DNA of 64,000 nt, from assembly GCF_014646695.1 (NCBI RefSeq), contig NZ_BMNT01000001.1:276273-340272 (forward strand), read 5' to 3'. The position numbers and the translations under genes were made by a program. Source of the DNA: Sphaerisporangium melleum (lineage in GTDB: Bacteria; Actinomycetota; Actinomycetes; Streptosporangiales; Streptosporangiaceae). The notes below the pieces were generated by a model, which saw only the letters and a program-made list of their open reading frames with translations, ran no database searches and was not told where the DNA came from. This document shows positions 19,801 to 28,071 of this stretch, piece by piece; the first letter of the stretch is position 1, and each line of letters opens with the position of its first letter.

Positions 19801-20009
19801 TCCGGTAACGAACCGCTCGGTAATAAGCGGCGACCGGGCTCTAACTCCCAGATCACCTCGAGCGTCTCGCCGTACCGGCCGTCCTCGACGCTCTGCAGCC
19901 TGACGAGCGTGCTCGCCTCGGCGGGCTCGGACTCGCCGACCACCCACCGCTGTCCGCGGACCGCCACCAGGGAGCCGGCCACCGGCCGCTCCGACGGCGC
20001 AATCGTCAC
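16869..20009 (-). CDS. drmD: DISARM SNF2-like helicase DrmD
   Basis: 1046 residues from GTG 20009, chosen because GAGGAG lies five bases upstream and the protein then starts VTIAPSERPVAGSLVAVRGQ. Longer in-frame starts (ATG-like 20120, 20195) would add Cys-rich, unlikely sequence. SF2/SNF2 motifs: DDVGLGKTIEAGLVAQELL near residue 135, LILDEAHHIAP near 245, and motif VI QRIGRIDRWGQ near 608. The C-terminal ~150 residues are charged and probably coiled coil. DrmD defines class 1 DISARM together with DrmMI. It is the first gene of the operon. Confidence 0.94.
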   Translation of the reverse strand: MTIAPSERPVAGSLVAVRGQRWVVGESEPAEASTLVRLQSVEDGRYGETLEVIWELEPGRRLLPSGSLPDVTPDGFDSPERLAAFLDAIRWSAVTSADVKTLQAPFRSGVAIEDYQLEPVARALDAPRVNLLLADDVGLGKTIEAGLVAQELLLRNRARRIMIVCPAGLVLKWQDEMADKFGLDFTIVDTERCAIVRRTHGSAANPFSVYPLTIVSLPWLRGQKAQRLLGEVLDPAGLERRFDLLILDEAHHIAPAAPKQVYAVDSQQTKLIRGLAPHFTHRLFLSATPHNGYQASFTALLEILDNQRFARGVDPDRSAVRETVVRRLKRDIVDEHGNKRFLEREAHAIPVEYPQDERQVHALLTEFAKLRRARLNTSHRGRRAADLVTLLLKKRLFSSPAAFEHTLGVYLETARGAKAVPYTEAEDDYDDFLDELYESTATLDDEALAVAEDDAIGTAAPLQGAATEAEVTLLNRMRGWAQDYQAAPDAKARELITYLKAVCRPGGQWTNERVVVFTEYRDTQRWLVELLRQEGLAGDDRLEILHGGLSAEERERLRVAFQKDPSEHKVRILVATDAASEGIDLQNHCHRLVNYDIPFNPNKLEQRIGRIDRWGQKRTPDIRHFVGTGWDTSVDSYEADLEFLSRVANKVARMEEDLGSVNAVLAAAVQKRMLHDITDYDVERAGKKGTIPVETNVREQVRKLRENLDATVQVLGITPANVKRVVDTALDLARQQPLRPHLDEKHLAEGLLDVAPLTGSWARATAGLLQKAVKKDEPPHQRPITFDATATIDTEGRVRDDVVLAHLGHPLVAMSTRLLRAAVSNGEIGLHRVAAVVSDDPALETTLVGAYSRFLLVGGDGVRLHEEVLHAGGWVPETGRFRRLENLTVLGGILDRALSEGTPASAPVRSRLADVWEKRVSGPLLQSIDWRVEQLRGQLDRKLAQRMEAEQSRLVDNLDQFTATLRAKLAEGDEEDALFSRAEAAKSKEELDQYRKDRRSWEERLSHLAEERDRELKVIAARYRDPQPHRFPVAVVFVVPRREATR

Positions 20010-20340
20010 TGTTTCTCCTCGCCAACGGTCCAGTACCCGGCCATGGAAAGCCGGCACTTCCGCCACGAGCGAGACATCCCCCGAATAAGTCTCGACGGGG
20101 CATTTCTGGACAAACAACATTCTTACTCCGAACAGTGAACCTGTCGGCGTGTACAGCACTGTAGAGCAAGGGATGGGAAACTGTCCACAGAACATCCAAC
20201 GATGTGGACTCGATTCACAGAAGAGGAGTGGCCTGGCGCGATGCGGCCACTCTGAAAGCCGGAGACACCCCTGATCCCGACACGTTCACCACAGATGACT
20301 CTCGGCCCTGGCAAATGGTTTACCCGACCGGCCACCACTG
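20010..20340. other. Intergenic leader between drmD and the WXG-like gene
   Basis: 331 bases with noticeably lower GC than either neighbour. It contains the candidate DISARM promoter and the drmD ribosome site. The drmD frame stays open through the first ~186 bases, so an alternative longer drmD start cannot be excluded. No RNA gene or repeat was recognised. Confidence 0.6.
20158..20187 (-). promoter_or_regulatory. Candidate promoter of the DISARM operon
   Basis: Read leftward, TGGACA (20187-20182) is followed after 18 bases by TACAGT (20163-20158), matching the sigma-70-like consensus at 5/6 and 4/6 positions. It would start transcription near 20,150 and leave a leader of about 140 bases before the drmD GTG. 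The match is by eye only. Confidence 0.4.
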
Positions 20341-20661
20341 TCAACGCAGGTAGCGGTCATGCAGCAGCCCTCCGGCAGGACCGAGCAGCCCTTCGAGGAC
20401 CGCTTCGGGGAGGCGTTCCAGGCCGGACCTGCTCGCCTCGGCCGCCTGGCGAAAGAGTTCGGCCCGCTCCCTCAGCCGGCTCGCGACCGTTCCGGTCGCC
20501 TGGGCCATCGAACCCATCTCGGTCTGTACACGGTCGCGGTGCGGACCGTTCCAGCGCATCCGGCCGAGCATGTCGTGGACGGGCTTGAGGACTTCTTCGA
20601 CCGCTTCCGCCAAATCATCCGCTTCGTGCGCCAAACGTATGAATTCGTCATATTGCGACAT
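20341..20661 (-). CDS. Small WXG100-like (ESX-type) protein
   Basis: 106 residues from ATG 20661, with a G-rich ribosome site (GGGGGTG) just upstream. The protein is wholly helical and charged, with a central RMRWNGPHRDRVQTEMG: a W-N-G turn between two helices as in WXG100 proteins, followed by RLRERAELFRQAAEASRSGL. Such proteins are small partners or substrates of ESX/type VII secretion or fold-stabilising chaperones. It is divergent from a DUF1023-like hydrolase, a frequent neighbour of WXG proteins in actinomycetes. No ESX secretion genes occur in the window. Family call from the motif only. Confidence 0.68.
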   Translation of the reverse strand: MSQYDEFIRLAHEADDLAEAVEEVLKPVHDMLGRMRWNGPHRDRVQTEMGSMAQATGTVASRLRERAELFRQAAEASRSGLERLPEAVLEGLLGPAGGLLHDRYLR

Positions 20662-20739
20662 CGCACCCCCGCCCCCGCGGCCCATAGCAATCACCGAGAA
20701 TCCTTCCATAAGGGGCGAAGCGCAGGTAGATTGCGGCCG

Positions 20740-22407
20740 GTGGAGCCCGAGCGCCTGGTCGACCCGGAGGAACTGGAACAACTCGCCAAACTCCTCACCG
20801 ACCGACGGCAACTCGCCGAGCAGTACTACGCCCGCGCTGGACAGCTCATCGGCCAGGCACAGGCCGGTCCGCTGGTCAGCGTGCTGCGCTGGGCCACGGA
20901 CACTCCCGCGGAGCTGTTGAACCGGGCCTCCATCGCACGCACGGCGGAGAAGGGCGGCGACCCGTTCGGCGCCCTCAAAACCTTCGGCCTCACCACGTCC
21001 ATCGGCTCGATATCGGGCAAAGAGGGCACACGATTAAGTAGCGACCTGAAAGCCGTTCTCGCCACGAACAAGGCCGCCACCCCCGAGCAGCGGGCCGCCG
21101 CCGTCCGGGCGCACTTCGCGAAGCTCAAGGCCGACGAACGGTCCTGGCTCGCCGCCAACCAGCCGACCCTGGTCGGCGGCCTCGACGGCGCCCCCAGCAA
21201 CGTCCGCTTCGCCGCCAACAAACTGCTCATCGAACGCGACTTCGCCCACGAACAGCGTGAACTCGCCACCCTCAAGGCCACCGACCCCAAGAACCCCCAG
21301 ATCCCCCTGCTCGAAAAGCGCCTGGCCCGCCTGACCGAGTTCCAGCAGCCACGCATCACCGGCGACGGCCAGTCCAAGCCCCGCCAGTTCCTTCTCTTCG
21401 ACCCGGCCAACGACGGCCGGGTAGCCGAGGTCTTCGGCGACCTCGGCAAGGCCACCCACGTAGCCGTCATGGTCCCCGGCATCACCAACCGCCTGGACAA
21501 CTATGGCGATATCGCCAAGGACGCGCAGGCACTCATCAAGGACCGCCGGACAGGTAAGGATCTGCCCGGAACGGCGGTCATCACCTGGCTGGGCTACGAC
21601 ACCCCCGAGTTCGGTGACGCCCCCTTGCCGAACAAGGCGGAGGCGGGCGCGTCAGACCTGCACTCCTTCCGCGCCGGTCTGGAGATCGCCAAGGATGCCA
21701 AGGTCTCCCTCTTCGCGCACAGCTACGGCACCCTGCTGTCGAGCAAAGCGCTTCAACAGGGCACCCCGTTCAGCGCCGTGGTCTTCATGGGCAGCCCCGG
21801 TCTCGGCCCGAACGTCAAGAGCGTGGCGAGCTTGAAGCTTCCGCCCGGTACCCCGGTTTTCGCCATGCGCGCGCCCGGCGACTGGGTCTCCTACACCGAG
21901 GCGCACGGAAAGGATCCCGCCGAGATGACCGGAATCCAACGGCTCGCCACGGGCCGGTCCGCTGGTCACTCGCAGTACTACATGGCCGACAACACGGCGC
22001 TGAGCAATCTACAGACCGTTCTCGTGGGAGACGGGCGCCTGCAGACGTTCACCGGCTCACCGAAGCTCGACGACGAACAGAGGGGAGCCGGCTTCGCCCG
22101 GATGCTGGTCCATGAGATGCAAAGCCGAGTGCCGCAGTGGAAGACCGGCGAGCTCGGCGCCGCCCTCGAACCCGTCATCAAGTGGCTGCAGGCGGGTGGC
22201 CCGGATGCGAAGACGTTGGCCGCCACAGCGACTCTGAGCAAAGAGTCTCTCGTAGCCGCGACAATGGTCGCGCTGCATAAATCGGGGCTCGACGGTTACT
22301 TCACCGCTCAGGATGTTGCCGAGATCATCGGCAAGTCCATCGGTGAGGTAGCCAAGGAGTCCGCCACCGTCCTGGACGACGGGATCAAGAAAGGCTGGTT
22401 ACTCTGA
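20740..22407 (+). CDS. DUF1023-type alpha/beta hydrolase with N-terminal helical domain
   Basis: 555 residues from GTG 20740 (TTG 20731 is possible). The first ~180 residues are helical and charged. The hydrolase part has VAVMVPGITNRLDNYGD, VITWLGYDTPEFGDA, the nucleophile elbow SLFAHSYGTLLS (Ser in HSYG), a late Asp in GDWVSYTEAHG and a His in SAGHSQYY, together a plausible Ser-Asp-His triad. This is the DUF1023 (Abhydrolase_8) pattern, usually annotated as secreted or cell-envelope esterase-like with unknown substrate. No signal peptide is visible. It is divergent from the WXG-like gene by ~78 bases, so the two are likely functional partners. Confidence 0.78.
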   Translation: MEPERLVDPEELEQLAKLLTDRRQLAEQYYARAGQLIGQAQAGPLVSVLRWATDTPAELLNRASIARTAEKGGDPFGALKTFGLTTSIGSISGKEGTRLSSDLKAVLATNKAATPEQRAAAVRAHFAKLKADERSWLAANQPTLVGGLDGAPSNVRFAANKLLIERDFAHEQRELATLKATDPKNPQIPLLEKRLARLTEFQQPRITGDGQSKPRQFLLFDPANDGRVAEVFGDLGKATHVAVMVPGITNRLDNYGDIAKDAQALIKDRRTGKDLPGTAVITWLGYDTPEFGDAPLPNKAEAGASDLHSFRAGLEIAKDAKVSLFAHSYGTLLSSKALQQGTPFSAVVFMGSPGLGPNVKSVASLKLPPGTPVFAMRAPGDWVSYTEAHGKDPAEMTGIQRLATGRSAGHSQYYMADNTALSNLQTVLVGDGRLQTFTGSPKLDDEQRGAGFARMLVHEMQSRVPQWKTGELGAALEPVIKWLQAGGPDAKTLAATATLSKESLVAATMVALHKSGLDGYFTAQDVAEIIGKSIGEVAKESATVLDDGIKKGWLL

Positions 22408-22484
22408 ACGACCAGGGAACCTGGCGAGTCAGGCGCTGCCCTTCCTCACGTCCGTCTCTCACCACGTATCGGGACCAACGCGCG

Positions 22485-22958
22485 ATGACGATCAGAGCTT
22501 TCTACGGCAGGGCCCTCCTGGCCCTTTTGCTGCTGACAGGAGTCGCCGCCTGTACGAATGGATCGGATACCACGATGACTCCCGAGCAATCACGGCAGAC
22601 TTTGATCGCTGAAGCAAAAGCGATCATTCAGGCCGTCTTCCCTGATGCCGACCCTCTGGTGGTCGTTCAGGCCAAGGACGCCCCTTGCGGCGGAGCGGTT
22701 GGCACCGACCACTCCCACGTGGAGAGCATGATCAACGTCCACAGCGACGCAACCGACAAGTCGCTGACGTCAGACGCGGTGTTCACCAAGGTGGTCGCGA
22801 CTCTCAAGCAGCGAGGATGGACCATCAACTACACGCAGGAGTACGTGGCGGGAGCCAAGCGCGAAGGCTTCGGCGGAATCAGCGCAGGGGTCGGCGACTC
22901 CCCCGTCGGCATCAACATTTCCGGTGACACCGAGTGCGTGAAGAACCCTGACGCATAG
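22485..22958 (+). CDS. Hypothetical lipoprotein
   Basis: 157 residues from ATG 22485. A signal sequence with hydrophobic core ALLALLLLTGVAAC ends in a lipobox (G-V-A-A-C), so it should be lipid-anchored at Cys 23. The mature part has two further cysteines (DAPCGG and DTECVK) that could form a disulphide. It follows the DUF1023-like hydrolase by 77 bases on the same strand and may belong to the same transcript. I do not recognise the family. Confidence 0.72.
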   Translation: MTIRAFYGRALLALLLLTGVAACTNGSDTTMTPEQSRQTLIAEAKAIIQAVFPDADPLVVVQAKDAPCGGAVGTDHSHVESMINVHSDATDKSLTSDAVFTKVVATLKQRGWTINYTQEYVAGAKREGFGGISAGVGDSPVGINISGDTECVKNPDA

Positions 22959-22971
22959 GCCGATAGCGGCT

Positions 22972-24348
22972 TCAGGCGGCCAGTTCGCTGCGTAGGTGGT
23001 CGCGGAACTCGCGGACGGCGATGGTGGTGCTATGCGGTTCGAGGCGGGCGGCGAAGGCCTGGACGAACTCGATCGAACGGGTGGAGCTCAGCGACTTGGC
23101 CGCGGGGACGGCGGCGCGGGCGGTGTCGAGGGACTGTTCGAGCTCGCCCATGCTCAGGTAGGCGTCGGCCGCATGTACCTGGTTGAACTGCGCGGAGCGC
23201 GGCATGTGCCCCTGGAACGCCTGCACCGCTGCCTCGGCACAGACGACCGCACGCTGGTGCTGCCCGAGCAGCCGCCAGGACTGTCCGGCCTCGGCGGTCA
23301 GCTCCGCCGACTCGTACGTAGTGATCCAGGCCGGATCACGGTCGCTAGGACCCTGCTCGAACGCGCGCTCGGCCTCACCGATCAGCCGTTCGACCTGCTT
23401 GGCGGCGTGCCTGTCGCCCGACTCCCCCGGATTGGTGTGCAACGCCGTCGCCCAGGCCTCCCGCACGGTCATCAGCGCCATGACGCGCGGTGACGCGTCC
23501 GCCTTCCGGGCGGCGTCCACCGCAGTACGCGAGAGCCGAAGCGCCCAGAGCGGCTGGTCGATGTGGATGGCCTGCCGGGTCATGGCCGTGAGAATCCAGG
23601 CAGCCGTCAAGGGCGCGTCGGCCGTCTTTGCGAATCGCAGGGCCTGACCGAAGTGCTGCTGGGCCGGGCCGTGCATGCTCATGTCGAAGGCGGTCCAGCC
23701 GGCCATCCGGCTCATGCCGGCCGCCGCCGTCATCAGCTCCGCGCCGACCTTGTCGTCGTAGCGCCCGTGCAGCAACGGAGTGACGTTGCTGTTGAGGTAG
23801 CGCAGTACCACCGGACGGACCAGGCCGGCACCGAACTGGTGGTCCATCTGGAAGAACGCCTGGCGCGCCTCGTTGATCCGCCGCACATCGGCCATGCCGA
23901 CCGCACGGCCCGCACCCGCTTGCGCGGTCGAGGCGGCGGGACTGTCGTAGGTCCAGGAGGTCAGCCACTCCCCCAGGGCGGTCGGGACGAACGGCAGCGT
24001 GGCGAGCAGGTGACGGCGGGACGGATCCATCTCGAACCTCCACAGCAGATCGGCCGACCTCACGGTAGCCACCAGCGAACCGTCGCCACAGTCCGCGAGC
24101 GGCCAGGAAGGTGTCTCCGGGAGGCTCCACCCGTCTACCCACCGTTCGACATCGGCGGTCTCGACTCGGAACACCGCCGCCAGCCGCGCCCGGTGCCGGG
24201 CCCGCACTCCCTGCTCACCCCGCTCCCACCGCGCCCACGTCGTCACCGACACCCCCACCGCCTCCGCCGCCGCCTCCTGGCTCAACCCGCGCCGCAGCCG
24301 CGCCCGAACCAGCTCTGGACGGCGGAACTGCTCTCCCTGTGCCTCCAC
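22972..24348 (-). CDS. XRE-type regulator with TPR-like sensor region
   Basis: 458 residues from GTG 24348, supported by AGGGGG six bases upstream; an identical arrangement precedes its paralogue at 63,146. The N-terminus is a helix-turn-helix domain (LSQEAAAEAVGVSVTTWARW), followed by ~380 residues of helical TPR-like repeats. It shares long stretches with the second regulator at 61,770-63,146, so the two are recent paralogues. The stop lies 14 bases from the convergent lipoprotein stop. Such proteins usually partner a GHKL ATPase or small DUF397 protein; neither is adjacent here. Target genes are unknown. Confidence 0.85.
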   Translation of the reverse strand: MEAQGEQFRRPELVRARLRRGLSQEAAAEAVGVSVTTWARWERGEQGVRARHRARLAAVFRVETADVERWVDGWSLPETPSWPLADCGDGSLVATVRSADLLWRFEMDPSRRHLLATLPFVPTALGEWLTSWTYDSPAASTAQAGAGRAVGMADVRRINEARQAFFQMDHQFGAGLVRPVVLRYLNSNVTPLLHGRYDDKVGAELMTAAAGMSRMAGWTAFDMSMHGPAQQHFGQALRFAKTADAPLTAAWILTAMTRQAIHIDQPLWALRLSRTAVDAARKADASPRVMALMTVREAWATALHTNPGESGDRHAAKQVERLIGEAERAFEQGPSDRDPAWITTYESAELTAEAGQSWRLLGQHQRAVVCAEAAVQAFQGHMPRSAQFNQVHAADAYLSMGELEQSLDTARAAVPAAKSLSSTRSIEFVQAFAARLEPHSTTIAVREFRDHLRSELAA

Positions 24349-24721
24349 GGTGAACCCCCTGGGTGATCGCGCGACTACATAACGCAATGACGATGGCATC
24401 ACCCGTGCCCAACCCTCAACCCCTTCCCACCAAACGACCAGAGATCGACCACCTCCCGCCTACGCCATGCCACGTCCCTGAACAACGGCTCCGCGGCAAG
24501 GCCCCCGGCTTCGCCCTCCCCGCCGCCTCAGGAGCGCGCACGCGCCCTATTCCGCCTTCCGTGACTCCCGCCCGGGATTCGCCACCTCCACCCGTGGCAG
24601 CAGTGTCACCCGACACCGAAGGAATGGATGGAGTAGCTCCAGGGGCCGAAGCTATGAGGGGCGACGACCGCGGTTTCCACGGCCACGCGGAACGACAGGG
24701 TAGGCGGCGTGGATCGGCCGG
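24349..24721. other. Intergenic region upstream of the XRE-TPR regulator
   Basis: 373 bases between the regulator start and the end of the SF1 helicase. The first ~100 bases hold the module shared with the regions at 33.3 and 63.2 kb. No open frame with recognisable protein content was found in the rest. Confidence 0.6.
24366..24450 (-). repeat. Shared upstream module, copy A
   Basis: Bases just upstream of the regulator match the same stretch upstream of its paralogue and an orphan copy near 33.3 kb. The best-conserved box AACGACCAGAGATCGACC (top strand, 24433-24450) begins exactly 85 bases from the GTG start, the same distance as in copy C. A regulatory operator or autoregulation site is likely. 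Confidence 0.65.
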
Positions 24722-27601
24722 TCATCGTCGGACGTAGCTCGCTGAACGGCGGGCACGGGTGGTGCGGGGCAGCCGGTCGCAGGCAGGGCATTCGTACCGG
24801 AGGTCGGCGCCTCCCCGGGCGCCGGCTTCGTAGCGGATCAGCATGTGGCGGCACCGGCCGCAGTCGTCGCCCAATTGCCCCGTGCCCGGTGCCACTCCCG
24901 GACGGCGCCGCTGAGCGCGTCGGACGGCGTCGGCGAAGGCGGGATGCTCGGTGCGCAGTACGACGCCGGGGCTGGTGCTGAGCAGGGCCGAGGAGGAGGA
25001 CCAGACCGCGTCTCCGATCACGGCGCCGGACTCGTGGATCGGCGTCAGCGGCCGGACGTTGATTCCCTCCCGTCGGGCCCGCAGGGCTTCGGCGGGCAGA
25101 TAACCGTCCGGTTCCGGCTCGACCCACAGAGTCACCGCCTCGATCTCCGAGTCCTTGGCACGGATGGACCGGAGGGCCGGGATAAGTGCGGGCAGGTGGT
25201 TGAGCGGCCCTCGCGGCAACCACATCTCCACGGTTTCGGCCCCCGCCAGGTCCTCCTGGAGACGATCGACGAGCCGGCTCTCGACAAGCTCGGTAGGGCC
25301 TGCGGAGTAGGTGAGCAGCTTCTCCCATGGGAGATGTTCGGCTCGGTCGAGCAGGTGAGCGAAGAAGGTCCACACTGCGTCTCGCGTGGCCTTCGTCCGG
25401 TGCAGAACGTCGAGGGCACCGATGACCACAAGATTGTCGCGGGCACGGCTCGCCGCGACGTTGAGCAGTCTCGCGCCCTCGCTTCCTGCTATTCCTTGGG
25501 TGAACCAGGGATGCAGGGACGTGATCCCGTGGCCGGTGTCCACCGTGTCGTAGACGACGATGTCGCGTTCAGCGCCCTGGAAGCGGTGGACCGTGGACGC
25601 CGCCCAGTCCTCCGTGTGTTCCTCCGGCAACAGCGACTCGAGGAGTCGTGCCTGCGGCGCGAAGGGAGTGATCAGCGCCAGGTCGTGCAGGTCGCTGCTC
25701 GCGCCGCCGATCATGGCCGCGGCGAGTTGCGCATGCGCGAGGTTGTACCGCGAGAACATGCCCTGCCTGCGTGCCGTGCGGGCCTGCAGACCAGAGGTGT
25801 CGATGACGACCAGGTCGCTGCTCGCCCATGGCGCCCGGCTGCGCAGGCTTCTGCCCACGACGGCGGGAGCCGTCACCAGAGGACTCTCGGGATAGAAGGC
25901 CGTGCTGACGACATCGCCGATGGGCGGCCGCATACGGTACTGCTCGGTGAGAGCGGCCAGACGAGTGGGGTGACGCCCCTCGGCCACCGCCGCCGAAATG
26001 CCCGCCTTCTCGAATGGGCTTCGCTTCAGCCATTCCTGTGCGGCGGGAGTGTCCGCGACCGCGATCGGGGGAAGCTGGCGGAAGTCGCCCGCGATCACCG
26101 TGTGCCCGTTGCCGACCCCCGCTACGAGCATCGCCAGCGCCGCCGTGGTCATGCTGGCCTCGTCGAGGACGACCACGTCGAAGGTCAGCTCCTTGAGGGT
26201 GTCGAGGACCACCTGATGGGCCGTGGCCGCGACGACGGCCGCCTCTCTGCAGACCTGACGCCGTACCCGGAGCAGTCCTTTGTCCAACTCGCGCTGCAGA
26301 GCCTGCAACTCGGCGATTCTGGTCTCCAGCTCCAGACGGGTCGCCTCCTGCTTCGAGGAGAGCTCCTTGACCGGGCGCTTCAACGGGGTGAGCATTCGCC
26401 GGGTCTCCCGAAGCTCCCGGCCCACATCCACCCGGCGCCGGGCGATGGGCTCCCCGCGTGCGGCGGCGATCTCGTCGACGAGAACGCGACCGCACGCCCT
26501 GTCGACCAGCGACAGGTCCGCCGGCTGGCCGAGCCGTACCACCTGGCCCTCCTCGAGATCGGGAAGACGTCGCAGGACGGCGCCGATCGCCACGTCCAGT
26601 GCCGCATTGGTCGGGGCGGCGAGCAGCACTCGCTTGCCCTGGCGCCGCAGCTCCGTCACCAACGCGGAGATGGTCGTCGTCTTACCGGTGCCAGGTGGAC
26701 CCCACAGCCAGGTGAGGCCCGGCGTCGACGCCAGCTCGACGGCACCGTGCTGTCCTGCGTTCAGACCGCGGGACATGTCAGGGTGCGGCTGCACGCGGGA
26801 TGCACCATCGTGCTGATGCGTTCGCGTCACGACCTCCAGAGCGGCACCGGCGTCGAACCCCGGCCCACCGCGTTCGAGCTCCCGCAGCCGTCGGCTCTGC
26901 GCGATGAGCAGCCACGAAAGGTCCACCCGTAGAGTGGCCTCCGTCGCGGCCGGCGCGTCCGCCGGCATCGACAACGTCACGACGTTGCCGAAGATCGAGA
27001 CCACTTCGACGTCGAAATGAGCATCCCTGACGACCAGAGTGGCGGGCGTCCCCTCGGTGACACCTAGCTCGCCCTGGGCCTCGAACCGAATGATCGTACG
27101 GGTCCCCGTCCGGCCGACCTTCGCGCCCAGGGTGAGCGGGACATCCGTCTGCGTCCGGCGTCTGGAAACCGCTTCGAGTTCGTCACCGAAGGCGCGGGCG
27201 GCGTTCGTCGCGACCTCCGGCCAGAGAGCCGGCACGGGTTTTGATGAGGGCACCGGCTCGACCGCTGGAATTCCCAGCCGAGTGGTCAGCCGTAACACCT
27301 CGGCCTCGGCCGCGACCTCTTCGGCGGGCCGCCGATCGTCGTGGTCGGCGATGGTCCGGCGATCCGCCTGATCAGGATCCAGAACGACTTCTCGATCCGG
27401 TTGACCGAACCCCCGAGGTATCCAGGTATCGCCGTGAAGCTCGGCGATCGAGTGGTTTCTGCATATCTCCCATAAAACGCCCGGTTCGACGCGCACCCCG
27501 GAGCGTTCCAGCAGGGCCAGGAGTTCCTCCTGACGCACCGGCCCCTGCGACAAGGCCTTGGTCAAGAGTTTGACGAGCTTACGCTCCAGACCTCTACCCA
27601 T
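24722..27601 (-). CDS. SF1 Dna2/NAM7-like helicase
   Basis: 959 residues from ATG 27601, with GAGGAG nine bases upstream. Walker A LWGPPGTGKTTTISALV lies near residue 300, VVLDEASM near 478, GDFRQLPPIA just after, and the C-terminal RecA half has VHRFQGAERDIVVYDTVD and ASRARDNLVVIGA. Residues after ~840 form a PLD-like or zinc-finger tail with CGRCRHMLIRY and YECPACDRL, two CxxC pairs. The UPF1/SMUBP2 group unwinds DNA or RNA and is common in defence islands. It is divergent from the larger helicase-nuclease at 28,072 across a 470-base gap, suggesting a two-gene system. Confidence 0.88.
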   Translation of the reverse strand: MGRGLERKLVKLLTKALSQGPVRQEELLALLERSGVRVEPGVLWEICRNHSIAELHGDTWIPRGFGQPDREVVLDPDQADRRTIADHDDRRPAEEVAAEAEVLRLTTRLGIPAVEPVPSSKPVPALWPEVATNAARAFGDELEAVSRRRTQTDVPLTLGAKVGRTGTRTIIRFEAQGELGVTEGTPATLVVRDAHFDVEVVSIFGNVVTLSMPADAPAATEATLRVDLSWLLIAQSRRLRELERGGPGFDAGAALEVVTRTHQHDGASRVQPHPDMSRGLNAGQHGAVELASTPGLTWLWGPPGTGKTTTISALVTELRRQGKRVLLAAPTNAALDVAIGAVLRRLPDLEEGQVVRLGQPADLSLVDRACGRVLVDEIAAARGEPIARRRVDVGRELRETRRMLTPLKRPVKELSSKQEATRLELETRIAELQALQRELDKGLLRVRRQVCREAAVVAATAHQVVLDTLKELTFDVVVLDEASMTTAALAMLVAGVGNGHTVIAGDFRQLPPIAVADTPAAQEWLKRSPFEKAGISAAVAEGRHPTRLAALTEQYRMRPPIGDVVSTAFYPESPLVTAPAVVGRSLRSRAPWASSDLVVIDTSGLQARTARRQGMFSRYNLAHAQLAAAMIGGASSDLHDLALITPFAPQARLLESLLPEEHTEDWAASTVHRFQGAERDIVVYDTVDTGHGITSLHPWFTQGIAGSEGARLLNVAASRARDNLVVIGALDVLHRTKATRDAVWTFFAHLLDRAEHLPWEKLLTYSAGPTELVESRLVDRLQEDLAGAETVEMWLPRGPLNHLPALIPALRSIRAKDSEIEAVTLWVEPEPDGYLPAEALRARREGINVRPLTPIHESGAVIGDAVWSSSSALLSTSPGVVLRTEHPAFADAVRRAQRRRPGVAPGTGQLGDDCGRCRHMLIRYEAGARGGADLRYECPACDRLPRTTRARRSASYVRR

Positions 27602-28071
27602 GCGGCTTCGCTCCTCGCCATGGACCAGGACGTCACAGCATCGCGACCGAAGCGGCTACCGAATTCGTGGCGCTCTGCCGTCGTTGCAGGACGGCCATTC
27701 GCGGCGGGAGGTTTACCTGAGGCTCGAGTGTCACGACGAGAAGATCCACTGAAACGGTGGTCGCTTTTCACACTGGCCGAGCAGGAAGCTTTGCTACGAG
27801 ATTCAACCGTTACACCGTTCCAGTAGATCACCAAGTGCTCGCGGGCTACGATCTGTCTCCTTGTGACATGCCTGTGGCCGACGGTGAGCGAGATTCCATG
27901 CCAAGGGATGTCCCGCAGCCGCCTCCACTGCAGGAGCACGACATCCCGGCCCGACCTCGACTCCCGCGCTTTCGGACGCGACACCTGCACCTGGCACCCG
28001 GCCCGGAGGCCCTCTTGCCAAGTGATCTCGGCCAAGGTGGCACTGCCGCACCGACCTGAAGGAGGATCCGC
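27602..28071. other. Divergent intergenic region between the two SF1 helicases
   Basis: 470 bases carrying ribosome sites at both ends (GAGGAG leftward, AAGGAGG rightward) and presumably both promoters. Overlapping open frames here have biased, unrecognisable composition and are taken as non-coding. No clear repeat was found. Confidence 0.55.

Noticed and set aside
17772..19808. Long top-strand open frame
   Set aside because: Antisense to drmD with intact SNF2 motifs.
5945..20009. BREX or type I/ISP restriction system
   Set aside because: No BrxC, PglZ or BrxL, and no HsdR/HsdS; the DUF1998 and PLD genes with SNF2 and DrmA helicases identify DISARM.
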